Source of the DNA: Actinomycetes bacterium
GTDB taxonomy: Bacteria; Actinomycetota; Acidimicrobiia; Acidimicrobiales; RAAP-2
NCBI GenBank assembly: GCA_021850345.1
Contig: JAJZMN010000216.1
Location: 1 to 10,179 of the forward strand
Direction of reading: 5' to 3'
Length of the DNA stretch: 10,179 nt
Positions 6,020-10,179 of the stretch are shown here, one piece after another (within the stretch, counting starts at the first letter, position 1; every line of letters begins with the position of its first letter). Both the position numbers and the translations under genes were made by a program. Below the pieces are notes generated by a model, which made no database searches, had not been told where the DNA came from, and saw only the letters and a list, made by a program, of their open reading frames with translations.

Positions 6020-7519
6020 TCAACTCAAAGTCGCCCGCGAGTCCCCTGCGTCCCACACTTCGCGGTCGGGGTGGAGTTGAGAAAGCTGTCCATTGGCGAC
6101 CGCGGTGGTCGGGTCGTTCGTCGAGCTCAGTTCCACCTCGGCGACATACGTGGTCGGGATCCAGACCCTCACGACTGCTCCACCACCGAGTCGGTTGGCA
6201 GCCTGCACTCTCCCGCCGTGGGCGCGCGCGAGTACGGCGACAAGTGAGAGCCCAAGCCCCGCTCCCCCCGATTGCCGACTTCGGCTCGGGTCGGCACGCG
6301 AAAAGCGTTCGAACGCATGCGGCAAGAAGTCCGGCGGGAACCCTGCGCCGTCGTCCGCGACCTCGAGCCTGACCTCTGTGCACTCGGGGAAGAGCCCGAC
6401 GTCGAGGCGGTGAAGAGAGCCGGCGTGCCGTAGCGCGTTCTCGACCAGGTTCTCGACGATCCGGCGATAGGCCACGATGTCGACGCGCGCCCTGACGGCG
6501 TTCGGCGCATGCAGCGAGACGGAGACACCCGCCGCTTCGAACTTCTGGGACTGGGAGGCGAGGGTGTCTTGCACGATGTCCCTGACGTCGACCTGAACCA
6601 TTTCCAAATGGACGACGTCCTCGTCGCCCTGGGAGATGAGGAGGAGACGGTTAGCGAGGTCGATGACACGGTCGACTTCGCCGGTTGCTCGCCTGACCGC
6701 CTCAGAGAGGTATTCGGGCGAACGCCCGGGTCTGGCCGCGAGTTGGAGCTCCGCGCGCAAGACGGCGAGGGGGCTTCTCAGTTCGTGGCTGGCTGCGGCC
6801 GAGAAGCCTCGCTCGCGTTCGACGGCGGCGTGGAGGCGGCCGAGCAGGTCGTTGAGGGTGACTGCGAGTCGTGCAAGCTCGTCGTTGGACGGGGGCACAC
6901 TCAAGGCTGTGTCGCTGTCGCGTGCGGAGATGTGTGACGCTTCTCGTCGCATGCGCTCAACAGGGGCGAGCGCCCGGCCAGCGAGGAACCACGCGGCAAG
7001 CGCGGTGGCGAGCACCGCGAGCACGCCTCCGACGGAGACTGCCATCGTCAGCTGGCTCACCGCCTGGTCCACCGTCGCGAGCGACTGGCCGACCACGAGG
7101 AACGTGTCGCCCTGACCGGTCGCCGTGACGAGGAGGAGGAAGGTTGTGCGGCGACGACCGACGCTGATGTGGAGAACCTGGGGCGAACGGCGAGCCAGAC
7201 GCAGCGTCGCGGGCCCCACGAGTGGCTTATCCGTGCCCGGCCCCAACGCGACGAGCACCTTCGCGCCCAAGGTGAGCTCCTGAGTGACATCCTGCGACTC
7301 GGCGAGGTCCGCGACTCCGAGCGATCCTTGCGCAATCTGCGGACCGCTCGCGGTATCGGGAAGCCGTTGGAGCAGTGTCGCGGTGCGCGTCTGGAGGGAG
7401 GCGAGGACCGAATGCCGGAGCCCTCCGGCGAACTCGGTGACGAAGATGTACCCGAAGAGGCTCGCTGCCACGATCGTGACCCCCGAGAAGAACAGTACGA
7501 GCCTTTGACGGATCGTCAC
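6020..7519 (-). CDS. Membrane sensor histidine kinase (HAMP, HisKA, HATPase_c)
   Basis: A 499-residue sensor kinase of the two-component system whose regulator lies upstream. Transmembrane helix 1 covers about 8-28, an extracytoplasmic sensor domain of about 125 residues follows, and helix 2 covers about 158-180. The HAMP linker is about 181-233. The H-box AAASHELRSPLAVLRAELQL has the phospho-acceptor His245. The N-box RIVENLVENALRHA has Asn357/Asn361. The G1 box DDGAGF is at 389-394, the F-box HAFERFSR at 401-408, and the G2 box GGAGLGLSLV at 418-427. All catalytic boxes are intact. The C-terminus carries about 40 residues beyond the ATPase fold with no recognised domain. The start is GTG 7519, 6 nt after the small-protein stop and without a well-spaced SD, so translation probably depends on coupling. 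The stimulus is unknown; the sensor domain has no recognised ligand motif. It faces the Replic_Relax relic tail to tail. Confidence 0.95.
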   Translation of the reverse strand: MTIRQRLVLFFSGVTIVAASLFGYIFVTEFAGGLRHSVLASLQTRTATLLQRLPDTASGPQIAQGSLGVADLAESQDVTQELTLGAKVLVALGPGTDKPLVGPATLRLARRSPQVLHISVGRRRTTFLLLVTATGQGDTFLVVGQSLATVDQAVSQLTMAVSVGGVLAVLATALAAWFLAGRALAPVERMRREASHISARDSDTALSVPPSNDELARLAVTLNDLLGRLHAAVERERGFSAAASHELRSPLAVLRAELQLAARPGRSPEYLSEAVRRATGEVDRVIDLANRLLLISQGDEDVVHLEMVQVDVRDIVQDTLASQSQKFEAAGVSVSLHAPNAVRARVDIVAYRRIVENLVENALRHAGSLHRLDVGLFPECTEVRLEVADDGAGFPPDFLPHAFERFSRADPSRSRQSGGAGLGLSLVAVLARAHGGRVQAANRLGGGAVVRVWIPTTYVAEVELSSTNDPTTAVANGQLSQLHPDREVWDAGDSRATLS

Positions 7520-7525
7520 CTCTGG

Positions 7526-7723
7526 TCAGCCGTGGTACTCGGCCGCTGGTATCTCGGGTGGGACCGGTTTGGACGCACACCATGACAGCGTGTTCGCGAT
7601 CTCGTGCCGACGGCCTTCATCGCACAAATGGGCGAAGACTGGGTGCAGAGTCCCATGGAGCACGACGACCTCCACCTCGATTGCTTCGTGGCATTTCCCG
7701 CACGGAGTCCGGTTCTCGATCAT
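7526..7723 (-). CDS. Small Cys/His-rich protein within the two-component operon
   Basis: A 65-residue cytoplasmic protein from ATG 7723 (or 66 residues from GTG 7726). The ATG shares its A with the TGA stop of the response regulator, and the ORF ends 6 nt before the kinase start, so it fills the space between the two exactly. It has a CGKC knuckle (Cys8, Cys11), further Cys34 and Cys49, and His12, 23, 27, 32 and 40. This composition suggests a zinc- or metal-binding or redox-responsive small protein. There is no signal peptide or membrane segment. I do not recognise the family. Third-position GC is lower than in the flanking genes but in the coding range. Position suggests a role in the signalling pathway, for example as a connector or as a co-regulated metal or redox sensor. 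That is inference. It could also be a translational-coupling filler. Confidence 0.6.
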   Translation of the reverse strand: MIENRTPCGKCHEAIEVEVVVLHGTLHPVFAHLCDEGRRHEIANTLSWCASKPVPPEIPAAEYHG

Positions 7724-8499
7724 CACTGACCGGCGTCTCTGACGGCGCCGCCGCCGTCTCCACTGCTTCGCGTCTCAGCGTCGGACGTCGCGCGTGTTGT
7801 GACCGGCTCCACCGCGATGGCCGCACCGGATGGTACGAGCACGAGCCGGTAGCCCACGCCTCGGATCGTCTCAATGACGCACTCGCCCACCGGCCCCATC
7901 TTTCGCCGGAGGCGTGCGACGTGCTGGTCGACGACGTTGGAGACGCTGTCGTAGGCGAAGTCCCAGAGCTCCTCGACGATGCGGCCCCGGGTGAGGAGCT
8001 CGTTGGGATGCCGCATGAACAGCTCGAGCAGCGCCAGCTCCTTGGCCGTGAGGTCGAGCTCCCGATCTCCCCTCGAAGCACGACGAGTGACCGGATCGAA
8101 GCGCATGTCACCGACCTCGAGAACGACGGGTCGCTCGGGCTGTCCGCGGCGGACGAGGGCACGGAGGCGTGCGGCCAGCTCGTCGAAGCTGAAGGGCTTT
8201 GCGAGGTAGTCGTCGGCCCCGGCATCGAGCCCCTTCACCCGGTCGTCGACCCCCGTGCGCGCCGTCAGTAGAAGTACAGGAGCCCAACAACCCGCCGAGC
8301 GCATCCGGCGGGCCGCCTCGAACCCGTCCAAGCCCGGCAACATGGCATCGAGGATGATCGCGGCATAGCGGTTCTCCGTCGCCATCCAGACGCCGTCTGG
8401 CCCATCGTGGACTACATCGACCGCATGACCCTGCTCCTCGAGGCCCTGCTTGAGCAGCTCAGCCATGCGCTCGTCATCTTCGATCACGAGGATCCTCAC
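7723..8499 (-). CDS. OmpR/PhoB-family response regulator
   Basis: A 258-residue DNA-binding response regulator. The receiver domain (about 1-115) has the acidic pair Asp8/Asp9 (VIEDDERM), phospho-acceptor Asp51 (ILDAMLPGLDGF), Thr79 (LLLTARTG) and Lys101 (LAKPFSFDELAARL). The winged-helix DNA-binding domain (about 125-220) has LDLTAKELALLELFMRHP, SNVVDQHVARLRRKM and the final hairpin IETIRGVGYRLV. All phosphorylation residues are present. A tail of about 36 Ser/Thr/Ala/Gly-rich residues follows the wing and is longer than usual. The start is GTG 8499, chosen because the receiver strand MRILVIEDD begins there. No SD is visible; a TAGTGT -10-like box 7 nt upstream suggests a leaderless mRNA. 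It heads the operon regulator - small protein - kinase and should be phosphorylated by that kinase. Target promoters are unknown; the exported repeat protein upstream is a candidate. Confidence 0.95.
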   Translation of the reverse strand: MRILVIEDDERMAELLKQGLEEQGHAVDVVHDGPDGVWMATENRYAAIILDAMLPGLDGFEAARRMRSAGCWAPVLLLTARTGVDDRVKGLDAGADDYLAKPFSFDELAARLRALVRRGQPERPVVLEVGDMRFDPVTRRASRGDRELDLTAKELALLELFMRHPNELLTRGRIVEELWDFAYDSVSNVVDQHVARLRRKMGPVGECVIETIRGVGYRLVLVPSGAAIAVEPVTTRATSDAETRSSGDGGGAVRDAGQ

Positions 8500-8506
8500 T
8501 GCGGAG

Positions 8507-8512
8507 ACACTA
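8507..8512 (-). promoter_or_regulatory. Possible -10 box for a leaderless response-regulator transcript
   Basis: TAGTGT (TANNNT pattern) on the minus strand ends 7 nt before the GTG start, where transcription would begin at or next to the start codon. No SD is present, consistent with leaderless translation. The nearest -35-like TTGCCA (8527-8532) leaves only a 14-nt spacer, so the call is weak. Confidence 0.3.
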
Positions 8513-8669
8513 CGACCCGACCGATATGGCAACCATGTGCTGCGGCCGCCGGTCGCAGCGGGCTCTGGGCCGGAGGCCCGAGCCCGCCCACGCAACTGCG
8601 GCACGGAGGAGTTCTTGACGCGGCCTCGGCAGACTCCTCGCTCTGCGGGACGACTGTGGCTCCTCTGGT

Positions 8670-8689
8670 CGTCTCGCCGGCCTGAGACG
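8670..8689 (-). terminator. Weak hairpin after the exported repeat-protein gene
   Basis: CGTCTC (8670-8675) and GAGACG (8684-8689) form a 6-bp stem with an 8-nt loop, 9 nt after the minus-strand stop at 8699. There is no U-run. It could be a weak terminator or attenuator separating this gene from the response regulator. Confidence 0.25.
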
Positions 8690-8698
8690 TGCTGTCCG

Positions 8699-8974
8699 TC
8701 AGGCACCCGGCTCGCTTGCCGCGGGCCCGGCTTCGCTCTGGTCAGAAGCGCTTGTCGTCGCTCCTGTCTGGACAGTCACTCCTGTCTGGACGTTTGCTGT
8801 CACTCCTGTCTGGACGTCTGCTATCGCTCCCCTGTAAACTGTCGAAGCCGTTTGCGTCGTCGCTGCCGTTAGGGCGCCGGCCGCGGGCGAGATCGCGGCC
8901 CACGCCGCGGCACCTCCACCGACGAGCGGTCCAGCTACAAGGGCACCCACAAGCAGCTTGCGCCTGAAGTCCAT
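8699..8974 (-). CDS. Small exported protein with three VQTG repeats
   Basis: A 91-residue protein from ATG 8974, preceded by AGGAGG with a 4-nt spacer, the best SD in the window. Residues 1-27 form a signal peptide or membrane anchor (MDFRRKLLVGALVAGPLVGG, then AAAWA before the likely cleavage site). The mature part is Thr/Ala/Ser-rich and contains VQTGVT (54-59), VQTGVT (62-67) and VQTGAT (68-73), encoded by three exact 13-bp DNA copies. The C-terminus is Ser/Ala/Glu/Gly-rich and probably disordered. No known domain was recognised. It lies 199 bp upstream of the response regulator on the same strand, so it may be controlled by, or signal to, the two-component system. The longer frame extending upstream to 9388 has no SD and no signal-peptide logic and is rejected. 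Confidence 0.72.
   Translation of the reverse strand: MDFRRKLLVGALVAGPLVGGGAAAWAAISPAAGALTAATTQTASTVYRGAIADVQTGVTANVQTGVTVQTGATTSASDQSEAGPAASEPGA
8761..8815. repeat. Three exact copies of a 13-bp repeat within the exported-protein gene
   Basis: CTCCTGTCTGGAC occurs at 8761-8773, 8779-8791 and 8803-8815, spaced 18 and 24 bp. Both spacings are multiples of 3, so copies keep the coding frame and encode the VQTG units on the minus strand. This is a coding repeat, probably prone to slippage or unequal exchange. Confidence 0.85.
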
Positions 8975-8977
8975 CGT

Positions 8978-8984
8978 TCCTCCT
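8978..8984 (-). promoter_or_regulatory. Strong Shine-Dalgarno of the exported repeat-protein gene
   Basis: AGGAGGA on the minus strand lies just upstream of ATG 8974 (4 nt between AGGAGG and the ATG). It decides the start and indicates that this small gene is translated. Confidence 0.75.
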
Positions 8985-9384
8985 GTCGTGCTGCATGGCC
9001 GGCTGTCTGGCCGTCTGCTGCGAGGTATCTCCTGCGCCGCGTCATTCTGACGATCGAAACATGTTGAGAGCGTGTCGAGGCCACCACGTCGAGCCAGCAT
9101 GTCTTGCGACGACCCGGTACCGAACCTCACTGACGAGCCAAGACTGCCCTCGCCTATGCCCAACGCTGCCACAGATTGATAGGGAAGCGAGGCTTGGTCC
9201 CCGGCACTTTCGCGCCGCTCTTCTTCACCTTTCGGCGGTGACCGCCCAGGCTGGGTCCATGGAGACTTGTGTCGCCATCGTCGACCCGGCTCCAACAGCG
9301 GGTCCCCTGTTCGCGATGCCAGCCACAACCGTCCCGTCATGTTGCCGGCAGTGGGGCACTTGTCTGCGCGCCCGCTTTCGCCGC
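8985..9384. other. Intergenic region of about 400 bp upstream of the exported repeat-protein gene
   Basis: No supported gene on either strand. Frames crossing it have irregular third-position GC and no family motif. It presumably holds the promoter of the exported-protein gene. One short palindrome, GGCGGT-G-ACCGCC at 9234-9246, could be a protein-binding site. No tRNA-like or other structured RNA was recognised. Confidence 0.5.
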
Positions 9385-9630
9385 TCAAGAGACCGAAGGC
9401 TGCGCCAGGCTTCGGATCGCGAGGGCTGCGTAGAGCGGGTTCAGGCGAGCCACCGCGACAAAGAGTTGCTCGAAGGCGACCGCGTAGTTTGGCTCGTCGC
9501 CACCGATGGTGCTGCGGGCCTCATCCTGTGCGCGGGCCAAAGCGTCCAGACTCGCGGCCACCTCACCGAGCGCGTCTGTCAACTGGGTCGTGCGGGCGGA
9601 CGGCGTCCCGGCTCTGGCGATCTTCGCCAT
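9385..9630 (-). CDS. Hypothetical helical protein, start uncertain
   Basis: From ATG 9630 the frame encodes 81 residues; GTG 9729 would give 114. It reads MAKIARAGTPSARTTQLTDA, then an Ala/Leu-rich helical stretch with LGEVAASLDALARAQDEA, then YAVAFEQLFVAVARLNPLYA and a short tail to TGA 9385-9387. Third-position GC is moderately high and amino-acid composition is protein-like, especially from about 9660 on, so it is more likely coding than the overlapping plus frames. No SD precedes either start. No signal peptide, Cys pair or known domain is visible. It could be an intact small gene or the C-terminal remnant of a larger one. Function is unknown. Confidence 0.4.
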   Translation of the reverse strand: MAKIARAGTPSARTTQLTDALGEVAASLDALARAQDEARSTIGGDEPNYAVAFEQLFVAVARLNPLYAALAIRSLAQPSVS

Positions 9631-9681
9631 GAGCGTCGCGTCGTCGAACGCGCCGACGACACGACCCCTTGGCGGTAGCGC

Positions 9682-9733
9682 GCCCGTGGCCCGCGGCGTC
9701 CCCGCGGCGGGAGGGGACGGCCGTACCACGGGC
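9682..9733. repeat. Inverted repeat with 8-bp outer stem and GC-rich interior
   Basis: GCCCGTGG (9682-9689) pairs with CCACGGGC (9726-9733). The loop holds two CCGCGG-containing blocks. It covers the proposed upstream GTG start of the hypothetical protein, which favours the shorter start or an upstream transcript end. Confidence 0.35.
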
Positions 9734-9773
9734 AGGTGGGGGCCAAAGAGTCCGTCACGTGATGGGTTGTGCC

Positions 9774-10082
9774 CTACCCCGGAAGTACCCCGCGAGGGGC
9801 ATTGTCGCTGGTCAGCACGGTCGCCCGTGCGCCGGCAAGGGCCGAGAGGAAGAAAGGCAGAAATCTTGGCTGGAGGCCTTGACTTCGCGCCGCGATCGAG
9901 TCATCGATATCGACCCCAAGGGCGCTTGTCTCCGGTCGCACAGGGCACAACCCATGCCTGCGCACCACCAACCCCACCGTTCCTGCGGCGAGCACGCCGC
10001 CGTCTCGTCGCGCCGCCGGCCGTGCCGGAAGCCTGTCCTGACCCTGCAGTCCGTCCGCTACGTCGCCCTCGACGAGGTCCAC
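9774..10082 (-). CDS. Doubtful hypothetical reading frame
   Basis: A 102-residue frame from GTG 10082; it is also open upstream to the window edge. The C-terminal part, with ALGVDIDDSIAARSQGL and FLPFFLSALAGARATVL, looks protein-like. The N-terminal part overlaps a plus-strand frame with much better third-position GC. No SD and no known domain. It may be a remnant of a decayed gene whose 3' part survives (about 9774-9930), or chance. Low confidence. Confidence 0.22.
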   Translation of the reverse strand: MDLVEGDVADGLQGQDRLPARPAARRDGGVLAAGTVGLVVRRHGLCPVRPETSALGVDIDDSIAARSQGLQPRFLPFFLSALAGARATVLTSDNAPRGVLPG

Positions 10083-10179
10083 GAGGAGGCGGCGGTCGGC
10101 TCCCTGGCGGACCTGCTCGCCCCCTACGTCGTCGACCAGTCCGACGACGACGACGACGACGACGAGGAGGAGGAGGAGG
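9953..10179 (+). CDS. Hypothetical protein with acidic tract, partial at right edge
   Basis: An open frame from ATG 9953 to the window end (75 codons plus 2 nt), with no stop. From about 10020 the codons end almost only in G or C and encode LTLQSVRYVALDEVHEEAAV and then SLADLLAPYVVDQ, followed by seven Asp and at least four Glu residues from (GAC)n(GAG)n. The acidic run at the edge is probably a linker or the start of a disordered region. The ATG is tentative: there is no SD, and codons before about 10000 are less typical, so the true start may differ or the 5' end may be damaged. No family recognised. Confidence 0.42.

Noticed and set aside
5956..6247. C-terminal extension of the unshifted Replic_Relax frame over the kinase 3' end
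   Set aside because: The sequence becomes unrelated to the family and is antisense to the kinase. The family-like ending lies in the shifted frame.
8761..8815. CRISPR-like short repeats
   Set aside because: There are only three 13-bp copies with 5- and 11-bp spacers, in coding frame and encoding VQTG. No spacer-sized gaps and no cas genes.
9234..9246. GGCGGT-G-ACCGCC palindrome as a defined operator
   Set aside because: Only 6-bp arms in GC-rich DNA and no second copy. Mentioned only as part of the intergenic description.
8975..9388. N-terminal extension of the exported repeat protein to 229 residues
   Set aside because: A perfect SD and signal peptide begin at 8974. The extension is polar, irregular and lacks a start signal.
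9800..9802. ATG 9802 as an upstream start for the hypothetical protein at 9385-9630
   Set aside because: It is in a different frame and stops after 15 codons.

Overview
The window is high-GC DNA with near-saturated G/C at third codon positions, several GTG starts, Ala/Arg/Val-rich proteins and good Shine-Dalgarno (SD) sites only in front of some genes. Together with an actinobacterial-type replication-relaxation relic and a luciferase-like flavin oxidoreductase, this suggests an Actinomycetota chromosome. A deeper-branching soil or aquatic lineage is possible, but no marker here fixes the genus.

Left part (1-4142, all on the minus strand): the 5' two thirds or less of a Leu/Ile/Val-type ABC transporter substrate-binding protein runs off the left edge. 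Upstream of it, in the same direction, lies an intact LLM-class flavin-dependent oxidoreductase. Further upstream is a 690-residue secreted protein with a Thr/Ala/Pro-rich linker and probable beta-propeller sequence motifs. A perfect 15-bp hairpin 38 nt after its stop separates it from the oxidoreductase.

Middle part (about 4143-5955): a decayed mobile-DNA zone on the plus strand. It holds a remnant that looks like the C-terminal part of an IS1182-type transposase with an internal deletion. A replication-relaxation (Replic_Relax) protein follows, without a convincing N-terminal part and with a one-base frameshift in a GGG run near its 3' end. Two inverted repeats lie between them.

Right-centre (6020-8974, minus strand): a two-component locus in the order response regulator, 65-residue Cys/His-rich small protein, sensor histidine kinase. 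Stop/start overlap and short spacing indicate one transcript. Just upstream and co-directional is a 91-residue exported protein with three VQTG repeats, a possible partner or target of the kinase.

Right end (8975-10179): weakly supported. It holds about 400 bp without a gene, a helical 81-114 residue hypothetical protein on the minus strand, a doubtful minus-strand reading frame, and the 5' part of a plus-strand gene. That gene has very high third-position GC and runs into a (GAC)n(GAG)n acidic tract at the window edge. No complete new defence, CRISPR or biosynthetic system is visible. The most unusual arrangement is the small Cys-rich protein wedged into the two-component operon with the neighbouring exported repeat protein.
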